Assembly: GCA_934476675.1 (NCBI GenBank)
Contig: CAKSOE010000009.1
Location: forward strand, 1 to 64,000
Source of the DNA: an uncultured Clostridia bacterium
GTDB taxonomy: Bacteria; Bacillota; Clostridia; UBA1381
Direction: 5' to 3'
Length of the DNA: 64,000 bases
The notes beneath the pieces are model-generated. The model saw nothing but the letters and a program-made list of their open reading frames with translations. It did not search any database and was not told where the DNA came from. The translations under genes and the position numbers were made by a program. Positions 26,702 through 37,200 of this stretch are shown one piece after another (the first letter of the stretch is position 1; each line of letters opens with the position of its first letter).

Positions 26702-29347
26702 ATGAAAAGAATTTTGAGTATAGCCTTGTGTCTCTGCTTTTTACTGTCTGCCGCATCGGCGGCTTTGGCACAGACAGATTATACAGATGCCGTTACGCGT
26801 GTATGCAGCATGGGAATTATGGGCAATACGGAGGACGGCGATTTCAGAGCCGAAGATAAGATTACGAGAGCGGAATTTACAACAGTAATATGCAGAATGC
26901 TTGCTTATGATGATATAGGCGGACAGGAAACTGCATTTACCGATGTATTGTCATCTCACTGGGCGAGCGGATTTATCAGCGTTGCATATGATATGGGCTG
27001 GATAAACGGAAACGGTGACGGAACATTTCTTCCCGAAGCCGATATTACCTACGGCGAGGCGGTAAAAATACTCGTGTGTATGCTTAATTACAATATCGGA
27101 AAAGGAGAAATAGAATTTCCGCAGGGATATATGAGCATTGCCGCGTCATTGGGAATGACGAAAAACGCCGCAGGCGTTTCAGAGGCGATTACCAGAGCGC
27201 AGACCGCGGTATTGATTGACAATACTCTTGATGTGTACCCTATGGAGATAAAAAGCAATGGAAATATCGAGAGAAAGGATAAAACCCTTTTCGAGATACT
27301 GTCGGAGCGAAAAGAACTCGACCATACAAGCGGAATCCTTACAAGTACGGGAAATTTCAGTATTATTGAAAAGAAAGAAACGGATACTTGCGTAACAATA
27401 GACAACAGTATGCGTTTCTATACGGATAAGGATTACGATGATTATCTCGGTCAGTATGTAGACGTTTATTACCGTACCGAGGACGACAGTGTTGTGGAAA
27501 TATCGCCTGTACAGCGCAAAAATGAGATTGCCGAACTTCCTGCCGAAGATACGCAGGTGAATGAAACAAGCATTGATTATTATGACGAAAGCGGACGTAA
27601 AAGGAATATCAGAATAAACTCCGAAACGGTGTTTTTGAAAAACGGCGATATAGTTAAGCGCGAAAATCTGACTCCAGTGTATTGCGGCAGCTACAAGGCT
27701 GTTGACAATGACCGCGACGGAATTTATGAGGCAGTGCTGATTACGGAAACGGAGAGCTTTATTGTAAAAGATGTGTCGGTGGAAAATATAAAGGGCAATA
27801 CGATAGTTTACTTTAAAGACGACAAAACCTACCACGGCAAAAAAGGCTTTGTATTTAAAGACGACGGCAGTGATAATAAGTATTATATCACAGACAATAC
27901 CGGAGCAAATCTCAGCTTTGCGGATATTGAGCCGGGAAGCGGTATTTCTCTGATGGGAAACAGCGATGAAAGCGTTGTAAAAGCATATATAAGCAAGGAA
28001 ACGTGCTCGGGAAAAATAAAGAGCATAAGCTCCGAAAACGGTAAAATTACGATAGACAACACGTCTTATAAAATTGCAAGGGACGCGGACGGAAGCTATG
28101 CTTTTGACGCTTACAGCATGACGGAGGGTGATTTTGTAATTGACGCTTTCGGATATGTTATAGGAGCTTGGGAAAAACAGAATACGGCTTTTTCATACGC
28201 ATATGTCGAAAACGCATATATTGACGACTCCGGTACGGTTCTGAATGTAGAGCTTGTGGACGGAACAGAGCCTGTGCAGGAGGTAAAAACAATCGACAAT
28301 AACAGGGTGGTTTCATACTATCTGCAAAATGCCGCACCGCGTACATTTGAGGTTGCCGACAAGGTTACGTTCGGCAGCAATCCGACAAATACAAGAGGCA
28401 GCAAAATCTCCTCGATAAAAATCAGTCCGTCCGCACTCAAACAAAATATTGTCGGATATACTCTGGACAATGACGGCAGAATTAATAAACTTAACGTTTA
28501 TGACGTACCCGTCAGCCTGTCGAGCTATGAATTTAACGGAGATTTATTCTCGTTCGGCGGAATGAGAGTTTCAAGAGGATTCTTAAAGGACGATCACACA
28601 ACGGTCGTATGCGTGCCGAATGTAGTCCGTTCAAAAGAGGATTACAATGTTAACGTAAAAATAACCGACGGAAGCTCATATCAGATTTACGGTGTTCTCG
28701 GACTGAGCGATAACGAATACGGAAGTCTTGAAGCAAATGCAGAACCGTGCGATATAATTATTCTTAAAACGGATATGGATTCGACTTTGCCTGCAAATAT
28801 ATCTTCCGACAGTGATATATGTATAGTAGGAAAAAATGTGCTTGCTGCGGACGAGGACGGCACAATGAGATATGAAATAGATATTCTTAACGGCAGCAAT
28901 GCCAAAACATATTATGTGCCCGAGGACGGCATTGCTTATGCCGACGGCGCAAAGCTGCGTAAAGGGGATTTGATTCAGTTCTCGTCAAATGCAAAGGGCG
29001 AAATAACAGGCATCAAAAACAGAGCGTCCGTTCAGGGATTAAGGGACTACACGGATATTGACAATGTTTACGGCGAGGTTACCGAAATCAAGTACGATAT
29101 GTACGATTATTTCAATAACGAAATGGTCGATGTGATTAAAGTAAACACCGGAAACGGTATAACAGACCTTAAAATTTTTAAAGATGACGGACAAAAGGTG
29201 TATCTCTATGACAGAAAATCAGGCTATATATATCCGTCAACAACAAAGGATATTCTGTCGGCAGGATTTTTCGGTGATGAGGCAAGCAAGGTGTTTGCCC
29301 TTATGAAGGATAATGATGCGGAGGCAATCGTTGTCATACGCGACTGA
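26702..29347 (+). CDS. SLH-domain cell-surface protein of unknown function
   Basis: The 881-residue product is exported (signal peptide 1-24, cut after ALA) and begins with SLH domains. These lie at about 28-80 (MGNTEDGDFRAEDKITRAEF), 82-140 (HWASGFISVAYDMGWINGNG) and a weaker third to about 180. They would tie it to secondary cell-wall polymer. The rest, about 200-881, is made of repeated small beta-rich segments (for example ITIDNTSYKIARDADGSYAF and VSVENIKGNTIVYF) that match no family I know. It lies between the GH20-like gene and the transporter operon, with GGAAGGGAG before the ATG and only 25 bases to the next gene. It may act as a glycan scaffold or capture protein for the transporter; that is an inference from position only. 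Confidence 0.7.
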   Translation: MKRILSIALCLCFLLSAASAALAQTDYTDAVTRVCSMGIMGNTEDGDFRAEDKITRAEFTTVICRMLAYDDIGGQETAFTDVLSSHWASGFISVAYDMGWINGNGDGTFLPEADITYGEAVKILVCMLNYNIGKGEIEFPQGYMSIAASLGMTKNAAGVSEAITRAQTAVLIDNTLDVYPMEIKSNGNIERKDKTLFEILSERKELDHTSGILTSTGNFSIIEKKETDTCVTIDNSMRFYTDKDYDDYLGQYVDVYYRTEDDSVVEISPVQRKNEIAELPAEDTQVNETSIDYYDESGRKRNIRINSETVFLKNGDIVKRENLTPVYCGSYKAVDNDRDGIYEAVLITETESFIVKDVSVENIKGNTIVYFKDDKTYHGKKGFVFKDDGSDNKYYITDNTGANLSFADIEPGSGISLMGNSDESVVKAYISKETCSGKIKSISSENGKITIDNTSYKIARDADGSYAFDAYSMTEGDFVIDAFGYVIGAWEKQNTAFSYAYVENAYIDDSGTVLNVELVDGTEPVQEVKTIDNNRVVSYYLQNAAPRTFEVADKVTFGSNPTNTRGSKISSIKISPSALKQNIVGYTLDNDGRINKLNVYDVPVSLSSYEFNGDLFSFGGMRVSRGFLKDDHTTVVCVPNVVRSKEDYNVNVKITDGSSYQIYGVLGLSDNEYGSLEANAEPCDIIILKTDMDSTLPANISSDSDICIVGKNVLAADEDGTMRYEIDILNGSNAKTYYVPEDGIAYADGAKLRKGDLIQFSSNAKGEITGIKNRASVQGLRDYTDIDNVYGEVTEIKYDMYDYFNNEMVDVIKVNTGNGITDLKIFKDDGQKVYLYDRKSGYIYPSTTKDILSAGFFGDEASKVFALMKDNDAEAIVVIRD

Positions 29348-29372
29348 CAATAAAGGAAAGGAATGATATATT

Positions 29373-30971
29373 ATGAAAATCAGAACAGGCATAACATTGG
29401 CGGCGATTATTGCTGCCGCAGCGGTAAGCGGCTGCGCAGGCGGTCAGAAGAACAGCGGCAAGGGGATTATAAAGGAGGTTACAACTACCGATCAATATCC
29501 TCTCAGCAGCAGTGACACGATTACATGGTACTGCCCTTTGGGAGGTTTGTCGGACGTAGTAAGCAGTATGAATGAGTCCGAGTTTGCAAAGGAGTTTATA
29601 AAGCAAACCGGTGTTAATGTGGAATTTCAGCATCCGACGGAAGGCAGTGCGGAGCAGTCGTTTAACCTCATGGTTGCCAGCGGCGATTATCCCGATATAA
29701 TAGAATACAACTGGGGTTCGTATTCGGGAGGATTATCAAAGGTAGTCGAAGATAATATTGCCGTTCCGCTTAACGATATTGTGGAAAAGGTATCGCCAAA
29801 CTTCAAAAAGCTGCTCGAAGAGCATCCCGAAATTAAAAGAGATATTACTACAAGCAGCGGAGAAATTGCAATGTATCCGTTTTACAGAGGCGACGACATA
29901 CTGTGTACCTACTACGGCCCTATGGTAAGAGGGGATTTGCTAAATGATATGGGCGCAGAAGTTCCCGAAACAATTGACGAATGGGAAAATATGCTCAGAG
30001 CATTTAAAGATAAGGTAGATGTTCCGTGTATTGTAGATCTTACGCCCTCAAAAATGAGAGGTGTGGATATGTTTTTGGGAGCATACAATGTGGATTCCGA
30101 TCTTTATCTTGACAGCGGTAAAATCAAATACGGCCCCTCCGAAGACGGATTCCGCAGCTGGGTAGAAAAAATGGCTTCATGGTATAATGAAGGACTTATA
30201 GACCGTGAGTTGGCCAATCTTGATTCAAAGCGTACAAGCTCGCTTGTTATAAACGGACAGGCGGGAGCGGTACTTGGCTATAACGGAAGCGATTTCGGAA
30301 CATGGCTGCCGACTTTCAGGGAAAAGAACCCGGGCAAATCGCTTGTGCCGACAAAATTTCCGTCAGCGAAAAAAGGCGAACGTCCGCAGTTCGGTCATAA
30401 GGAACCGCGAATCCTCGGAATAGGTGCGGTTATAAGCACAGGCTGCAAAAATCCCGAAATTGCCGCACGTCTGCTTGACTTTGCATACACCGAAAAAGGT
30501 CATAACCTTTATAATTTCGGAATTGAGGGCGTTTCTTATGAAATGAAGGACGGAATCCCGACATATACTTCAAAAATAACAAACTCCGAGAAAGAAATGA
30601 ATCTGTCAATCGGTCAGGCACTGAGTATGTATTCGAGAGTTGGCAACAGCGGCCCGTTTGTTCAGGATAAAAACTACATCACGCAGTATTACCGCGACGA
30701 AACTCAGAAAAAAGCGCTTAAAATGTGGTCGGATAACTCGGAGGAGGAGCATTATCTGCCTGCATTGCAGTATTCCGACGATGAAAGCAAGGAAATATCA
30801 AAGATAATGAGCGATATACGTACATATGTGGACGAAAACGTTCTCAAAATGATAATGGGAGTTACACCGTTGTCAGAGTACGATACGTTTGTTTCGAGAA
30901 TAGATTCCATGGGAATAGACAAGGTTCTGGATATTACTCAAAAGGCTTATGATAGATATATGGCACAATAA
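29373..30971 (+). CDS. Oligosaccharide ABC transporter binding lipoprotein
   Basis: This 532-residue LplA-type substrate-binding protein is anchored by a lipobox VSGC, with Cys21 as the lipidated residue. Typical features are LMVASGDYPDIIEYNWGSYS, the long central lobe, and the C-terminal NSGPFVQDKNYITQYY segment shared with the paralogue at 12392. It leads the transporter operon: the LplB-type permease starts 20 bases after its stop and the YtcP-type permease 39 bases after that. The operon lacks an ATPase, as is usual for this CUT1 subgroup, which relies on a shared MsmX-type ATPase encoded elsewhere. The substrate is probably the unsaturated oligosaccharides made by the lyases. Confidence 0.9.
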   Translation: MKIRTGITLAAIIAAAAVSGCAGGQKNSGKGIIKEVTTTDQYPLSSSDTITWYCPLGGLSDVVSSMNESEFAKEFIKQTGVNVEFQHPTEGSAEQSFNLMVASGDYPDIIEYNWGSYSGGLSKVVEDNIAVPLNDIVEKVSPNFKKLLEEHPEIKRDITTSSGEIAMYPFYRGDDILCTYYGPMVRGDLLNDMGAEVPETIDEWENMLRAFKDKVDVPCIVDLTPSKMRGVDMFLGAYNVDSDLYLDSGKIKYGPSEDGFRSWVEKMASWYNEGLIDRELANLDSKRTSSLVINGQAGAVLGYNGSDFGTWLPTFREKNPGKSLVPTKFPSAKKGERPQFGHKEPRILGIGAVISTGCKNPEIAARLLDFAYTEKGHNLYNFGIEGVSYEMKDGIPTYTSKITNSEKEMNLSIGQALSMYSRVGNSGPFVQDKNYITQYYRDETQKKALKMWSDNSEEEHYLPALQYSDDESKEISKIMSDIRTYVDENVLKMIMGVTPLSEYDTFVSRIDSMGIDKVLDITQKAYDRYMAQ

Positions 30972-30991
30972 TTTAGGAAGGTGTACAACTT

Positions 30992-31933
30992 ATGTATAAT
31001 AAACTTGGAACAATTCACCGCGGAGGACTGAAACAGACCATTTCACGCGATATTCGGCAGAACGGTTCGCTATATCTGCTGATGCTGCCTGTTATTCTGT
31101 TTTATATTGTGTTTGCATACGGCCCGATGTACGGAGCAATTATAGCATTTAAGGATTTCACTCCTGGAAAAGGCATATTGGGGAGCGATTGGGTAGGTCT
31201 GGCGCATTTTAAGGACTTTCTTACAAGTCATTATTTTCTGAGGCTTTTAAGAAACACACTGACAATAAGCGTTTCCACTCTGCTTATAACGTTTCCGTCA
31301 GCTATTATATTTGCGCTGCTTATTAATGAGATAAGGTCAAAGCTGTTTGCAAAGACGGTTCAGACGGTAACATATATGCCGCACTTTATTTCACTGGTTG
31401 TTCTGTGCGGACTGATAACGGAATTCACCGCGTCGGACGGAATAATAAACGATCTTACCGCCTTTTTGGGGCTTGAAAGAAAAACGTTTTTAAACGATCC
31501 GAATTGCTTTGTGCCCGTGTACATTATCTCCGATATATGGCAGAACATGGGCTGGAATTCGATTATATATCTGGCGGCGCTCGCCGGAATAGACCAGGGA
31601 TTGTATGAAGCGGCAAGCCTTGACGGCGCAGGACGTCTGCGGCAGGTGATTTCCATTACAATTCCGTGTATTATGCCGACAATCATTATTATGTTTATAC
31701 TGGCTGTCGGAGGAATTGTAAATGTCGGATATGAAAAAATTATTCTGCTGTATAATCCTCTTACATACGAAAAAGCAGATGTAATTTCAAGCTTTGTGTA
31801 CCGTAAGGGTCTGGAAGATATGCAGTTCAGTTATTCTACGGCTGTGGGACTGTTCAATTCGGTGGTTACGTTTATACTGGTTACAATAACGAACGCTTTA
31901 AGCCGTAAGTATCAGGGAATAGGATTATGGTAA
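30992..31933 (+). CDS. ABC transporter permease, LplB type
   Basis: This 313-residue inner-membrane permease forms half of the sugar channel. It has the N-terminal LMLPVILFYIVFAYGPMYG helix and the FKDFTPGKGILGSDWVGL signature of the LplB subgroup. The cytoplasmic EAA loop, YEAASLDGAGRLRQVISITI, docks to the ATPase. Six membrane helices are expected. AGGAAGG lies before the ATG. It is cotranscribed with the binding protein and the second permease. Confidence 0.92.
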   Translation: MYNKLGTIHRGGLKQTISRDIRQNGSLYLLMLPVILFYIVFAYGPMYGAIIAFKDFTPGKGILGSDWVGLAHFKDFLTSHYFLRLLRNTLTISVSTLLITFPSAIIFALLINEIRSKLFAKTVQTVTYMPHFISLVVLCGLITEFTASDGIINDLTAFLGLERKTFLNDPNCFVPVYIISDIWQNMGWNSIIYLAALAGIDQGLYEAASLDGAGRLRQVISITIPCIMPTIIIMFILAVGGIVNVGYEKIILLYNPLTYEKADVISSFVYRKGLEDMQFSYSTAVGLFNSVVTFILVTITNALSRKYQGIGLW

Positions 31934-31972
31934 ACATATTTGTGCCGTTAGACACGGAAAGGAAGATTTGAA

Positions 31973-32854
31973 ATGTTAAATAAAATTACTTGGCAGCAGC
32001 GCGTTTTTGAAGTATTTAATAGCTTGCTGATGGTTTTTCTGATGATTACCATGTTCTATCCGCTTTGGTATGTGTTCTGTGCGTCATTGTCAAATTCAAA
32101 TGAATTACTGGCTCACCAGGGAATGTTGTTTTTGCCGATTAAACCGACTTTTGCAGCATATCAGAACGCTTTTAAGCACCCTCTTTTGGTTAATTCGTAT
32201 ATAAACACTCTGTTTGTGGTAGTTGTGGGAACAACCTTGAGTACAGTGCTTACGGCAATTGCGGCATATTTTATGAGCAGAAAAAATGTATTCTTCAAGC
32301 GCGCAATTTCACTTGTGCTGATTTTTACGATGTATTTCAGCGGCGGACTTGTTCCTTTTTATCTGGTCGTAAAGAATTTGGGATTGCTGGATAGCCTGGC
32401 TTCTCTGATTTTGCCGTCACTGCTTTCGGTATATAATATTCTGGTTATGAGAGGCGGATTTGAGTCTTTGCCCGACAGTATTGAGGAATCAGCAAAAATC
32501 GACGGAGCCGGACATATAGTTATTCTGTTTAGGATTTTGCTCCCGATCGCACTGCCGACACTGGCGGTAATAATTCTTTACTACGGCGTAACCTACTGGA
32601 ACGCATGGTTTAATGCTTCGATATTTATAAAGGACAGAACCAAATATCCGCTGCAGCTTGTTCTGCGGCAGATATTGCTCGCAAACGACACGCGCGAAAT
32701 GTCTTTCGGTATTGACACCGGAGACAAAATGGCGATAAGCGAAACAATCAAGCACGCGATTACAATAATCGCAACGGTACCGGTGCTTTGCCTTTACCCG
32801 TTCTTGCAGAAGTATTTTATTAAAGGTATAATGATAGGTGCGGTAAAGGGTTAA
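31973..32854 (+). CDS. ABC transporter permease, YtcP type
   Basis: This 293-residue protein is the second permease of the carbohydrate transporter. Recognisable parts are FYPLWYVFCASLSNS near the N-terminus and the EAA loop IEESAKIDGAGHIVILFRIL followed by LPTLAVIILYYGVTYWNAWF. The C-terminus ends in FIKGIMIGAVKG, as expected for the YtcP subgroup. AAGGAAG precedes the ATG. A strong terminator follows the stop, so the transporter operon ends here. Confidence 0.92.
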   Translation: MLNKITWQQRVFEVFNSLLMVFLMITMFYPLWYVFCASLSNSNELLAHQGMLFLPIKPTFAAYQNAFKHPLLVNSYINTLFVVVVGTTLSTVLTAIAAYFMSRKNVFFKRAISLVLIFTMYFSGGLVPFYLVVKNLGLLDSLASLILPSLLSVYNILVMRGGFESLPDSIEESAKIDGAGHIVILFRILLPIALPTLAVIILYYGVTYWNAWFNASIFIKDRTKYPLQLVLRQILLANDTREMSFGIDTGDKMAISETIKHAITIIATVPVLCLYPFLQKYFIKGIMIGAVKG

Positions 32855-32869
32855 ATAAAATATTATAAG

Positions 32870-32910
32870 GGCTGTAAATACATCAGTATGCTGATTTTTA
32901 CAGCCTCTTT
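32870..32910 (+). terminator. Terminator of the transporter operon
   Basis: Arms GGCTGTAAA (32870-32878) and TTTACAGCC (32897-32905), with an inner ATCAG/CTGAT pair, are followed by TCTTT. It sits directly after the second permease. Confidence 0.85.
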
Positions 32911-32933
32911 ATAATTAAAACGGAGGAAAAACA

Positions 32934-33437
32934 ATGTTAATACTATCATATATAATGTCCGCGGGAGGTTTGCTGACTGACATTTCAACGGCAGTATGTG
33001 TTGATATGCGCAAAATTCTTGCTTTGCAGCTGGCAAGCAATCTGATGATGGCAGCGAGTTATGCCTGCATTTCAAGATGGAGCGGAGCAATGACAAGTAC
33101 CGTGGCATGCGGACTTATTGTTATTAACTTTTATTACAGATTAAAGAAAAAGGAAATTCCTATATGGATTATATGGATAAATATTGCGGTGTTCATTGCG
33201 CTTAATCTGTTTGCTTTCAGTCGGTGGTATGATATTTTTGCTATTGCGGCAGGCATAATGTTTGCACTTGGGATTGCACAGAAAAACGGAAAATATTACA
33301 GGAAGTGTATATTTGTAAATATTGTAATATGGATTACTTACAATATTCTGGCAAAAGCGACAGGACCGCTTATTGTACAGTCAGTTCTGGCAGTTGTCAA
33401 TATTATGGCTCAGCGGCGTGACGGCAGACCGATTTAG
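32934..33437 (+). CDS. YgjV-family membrane protein, C-terminus altered
   Basis: This small integral membrane protein (167 residues) has about five hydrophobic helices (IMSAGGLLTDISTAV, LQLASNLMMAASYACI, IWIINIAVFIALNLF and others), as in the YgjV family, whose function is unknown. CGGAGG stands before the ATG. The last residues, RDGRPI before the TAG stop, do not look like the natural YgjV end. They read as part of the epimerase remnant that follows in the same frame, where KRRYYFSETF continues after the TAG. A deletion seems to have joined the end of ygjV to the middle of the epimerase gene. Most of the membrane protein is intact and may still work. Confidence 0.75.
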   Translation: MLILSYIMSAGGLLTDISTAVCVDMRKILALQLASNLMMAASYACISRWSGAMTSTVACGLIVINFYYRLKKKEIPIWIIWINIAVFIALNLFAFSRWYDIFAIAAGIMFALGIAQKNGKYYRKCIFVNIVIWITYNILAKATGPLIVQSVLAVVNIMAQRRDGRPI

Positions 33438-34250
33438 AAGCGCCGCTATTATTTCAGTGAAACATTTGCGGCAATAGGCTGTGCGGAGTACTATCTTGCA
33501 ACAGGTGACAAAAAGGTATGGGAGGACGCGGAAAAGTATTTTGAAACGGCATATAAAATTTTCAAAAATCCGAGCCTGACAACGCCGAAATTCTATCCCG
33601 AAAACGCACCGTATAAGGCGTTGTCGCCGATTATGATAATGCTTTCAACGGCACAGGAGATGCGCAAGGCTGACGAGGAAAAATATGCGCCGATCGCAGA
33701 TGAAATGCTCCGTGAGCTTTTGTACGGCGGCTATCTTAAAGAAGATGTGCTTCTTGAAAATGTAGGTCTTGACGGGAAATTTATTGACACCCCGACAGGC
33801 AGAACGGTAAATCCGGGACATTCGCTTGAAGCAGCGTGGTTTTTAATGGAGGAAGGCATATACAGAAAAGATAATGGGATTATTGAAAAAGCGCTGAACA
33901 TAGTTGATTTTTCCATGAGAAGAGGTTTAGATAGCGGAGCGATTATAGCATTTACGGACGCTTGCGGAAAACCACCCGTTGCTCTTGAATGGGATATGAA
34001 GCTGTGGTGGCCGCAGTGCGAAGCGATGATTGCAAATAAATACGCATTTAATCTGACGGGAAATGAAAAGTATAAAGATAATTTTGAAGCATTGAAAGAA
34101 TATGCGTTTACGCACTTTGCAGATGACAAAAACGGTGAATGGTACGGTTATCTCCACTATGACGGAACAGTTGCAAATACCATTAAAGGCAATATTTTCA
34201 AAGGACCGTTTCATATTCCGAGAATGCTTATGATACTTAGTAATATGTAA
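33420..34250 (+). pseudogene. N-acylglucosamine 2-epimerase, 5'-truncated remnant
   Basis: This is the C-terminal two thirds of an AGE-family epimerase or isomerase, an (alpha/alpha)6-barrel enzyme. It starts in the middle of the family motif: DGRPI, a TAG stop, then KRRYYFSETFAAIGCAEYYL. It then continues without a break to PGHSLEAAWFLMEEG, EWDMKLWWPQCEAM, EWYGYLHYDG and FKGPFHIPRMLM, which is the normal family end. The first 100 or so residues are missing and the reading frame is that of ygjV, so a deletion has fused the two genes. The TAG looks like a nonsense change of a CAG or AAG codon. An internal ATG at 33621 has no ribosome site. The intact enzyme would have interconverted N-acetylglucosamine and N-acetylmannosamine or a related pair. 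Confidence 0.85.
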
Positions 34251-34278
34251 AATAAATTATGAAGTTTGGAGGAAAAGT

Positions 34279-37200
34279 ATGTGGTGTAATTCAATAAAAA
34301 AGCTGTTTGCTGCCGTGTCAGCCTTAGTTCTGATATGCAATACGATAACAGGCTATGCCGCGTCAGCACTTTCGGCACAGGAGGCTGTAAATGCGGATTT
34401 GGCTGCTATTACCGAGGAGGGTATTTTGTCCGTTCCGCTTGCAGACGGGTATCTGATTGACCCTCTGCAAACAGACTCGATAACAAAAGGCGAAAACGGG
34501 AGTACTATTACATGGACAACCTCCGATGAGAGCATTATATCTGCGGACGGATGGGTGACACGTCCGCAGGAGGACACATATGTTACCGTGACTGCATCGG
34601 CAGCGTTCGGGACGGCAAAAGCAGAGAAAAGCTTTGAGTTCCGTGTTGCCGGTGTTTTTACGGATATCGGGGGGCTCCCGTCAAATTTGTATCCGATGTA
34701 CACAGACAGTTTTTCAAAACCGGATAAGATAGACAGCAGAATAAAGACTTCACGTTTTATTGACGGCGATACAGTGCAGATTGAAAACGGAAAACTGAAA
34801 TTCAGCCGAACGGAATGGAGCAGTGAAGAGGTTGCAATATCATTTTATCGTGACGACAGTGAAAGTACGCTGACAGGTACTTTTGTCACGCAATACACAC
34901 TTTCAAAAAATATAGGTGTGGTACGAATGAGAATGTATAATTCCAACTGGAATTATATAACACAGACAGACTGGGCAGGCGATACGCTCACAATTCAGTA
35001 CAGAGATCCGTCGGATTTATCAAAAAGAACAAGCACAAAGCTTGATGCACCGTCGGATAAACCTCTCAAATTCACAATTCTTGTAAATATTAACGATTCA
35101 CGTCCCGTGTTCAGTATGTGGGTTAATAACAGCGAAGTGCTGCATGAGGTAATATCCGCAATGGATTTCAGTCCGGCGGCATTTAAGTGGATTCAATTTT
35201 ACAGTATGCAATACGGAAATTACGGTGTCGGTTCATATACGATAGATAATTTCGGATTTTACAGAGAAGCTGTCGATGTGCCGACGGTCGAAAGTATGAT
35301 AGCTGAAAATGACTTTTCATCTGAGGAACAGCCAAATAAGCTTATTACAAATACAACGGGCGGAGGTACTGTTAAAATCGAAAACGGAAAGCTGGTAATA
35401 GACAAAACAGATCCGGCATATTCGGCGGTGGGAGCTTCAGTGTATACCGGAGCTGATACATCGGCAGCCGCAGCCGGAGTAATAGGCATGGAATTTGACG
35501 CGGAACGCAAAAACGGCAAAACCGTACAGATAAGAAGCATGGACGAAAAAGGCGGCTTGTATTATTCCATGAGCTGGAACAGTGACAACATCGGCGCAGT
35601 TTATTCGGACGATAAACAGACGGAGGGCAGCAATCATACGATACGGAACATAAATTCAAAAAAAATTCATATAAATATGCTGTTCGACACGGTAAATTCA
35701 TCTTATTGGCTGTGGGTGGACGGAAAACAGGTTATTTCGGAAAAATATTCGCGCAGTGTCGGCGTAAGTGCGATTTGCTATACGATGTTTTATTTGGAAG
35801 CACAGGAGACCGTATATATTGACAATTATAAGATATATAATGCGATACCGCCCAAGACGCTGCGGCTGAAATTCGATACTGCCGATTTCGGGGACAAGGA
35901 TATTTTAAACGAAACACCGCAGGCAGGCAATATAATACAATCTCCGCTGAATTTGCAAAAATCGCTCAGATATGGCACAAATATAACATGGGAAAGCTCA
36001 AATCCGGACATAATAAATCCTGTTACCGGAGCGCTGACAAGACCGCTTGATGTATCGGAAAATCCTCTTGTTACACTTACGGCGCATTTTGAGAACAACG
36101 GTATTGAATTAATTCGTACATACAGTTATTGTGTGCTGAGAGAGTTTTCAAATTCTGCCGATAAATATGCCGCCGAGGCGGAGGATATAAAGGAGACATA
36201 CCTTACTGAGGAAGCTCCGGATAAAATCACAACAAGCCTTAAACTTATGGAAAAAGGTTTTTACGGTTCGGATATTATCTGGAAATCGGATAACACGAAT
36301 GTTATTGCAAATTCGGGCAGAGTGACAAGACCGCGGTTTGATGAACCTGATGCAGAGGTAACGCTTACGGCGCAGATTGGGCAGTATAAAAAGGAATTGA
36401 AATTTACAGTGCTTGCGGACGAACCGCCGAAAGATCCGATGTATACATCGGACGAGGATTTTTTCGGTGTATGGAACGGCAGCGCGTTTGAAAAAACACC
36501 GCAGCTGGATTATTCCGTAAGCGGACTTTCCAAGGTTTGTGAAAAAGCAAAAACAGGAGATTATGAGGGAGCAAAGCAGGAGCTTTACAGCTATATGACA
36601 ACCCGAAATGTCAGTTCGCCTATCGGTCTCGGCACACGTCTGACGGACTGGGTGGATTCAAGGTGTGACGGATTGTTTTCACTGGGAGAAGAGGCTGCGT
36701 ATTACAGAGGACTTGTTACCGTAACCTCCGATGCTTACGCTGCGGTGCGCACTCCGATATTTAATGCAAAATCGCTGCCGAAATCGAAAAAGACATTTGA
36801 GCTGCTTGCGAGGTATAATGAAAATACTGCGGCTTATGTCATGGGAACAGGTGCAGAAAAGAATATGCAGCCTGTGCTTGAGGTCAGCGTAAACGGAAAA
36901 AAACGCACATATACGGCATCGGCGTCGGCTTCTGTGCGTGCCGGACGTTATTCGCGGCAGCATATAGACGACAACAGCGTTCTTGCGGCAAAGATGTTCG
37001 GAGAATTTTTGGGCGATGAGACTTACCGTATTCTTTTGTGCTTTGATTTGTCTGATATAAGCGCATCGGATAAAATTGATTCGGCTGATTTGATATTGTA
37101 TGCAAGAAAAAGTGTTCCGTATGCCGATGACAAGCAGCTTTGGATTGTCGATAACGCAGGTCAGTCATGGGACGAAAAAACGGTTTTCTGGGACAGTCTG

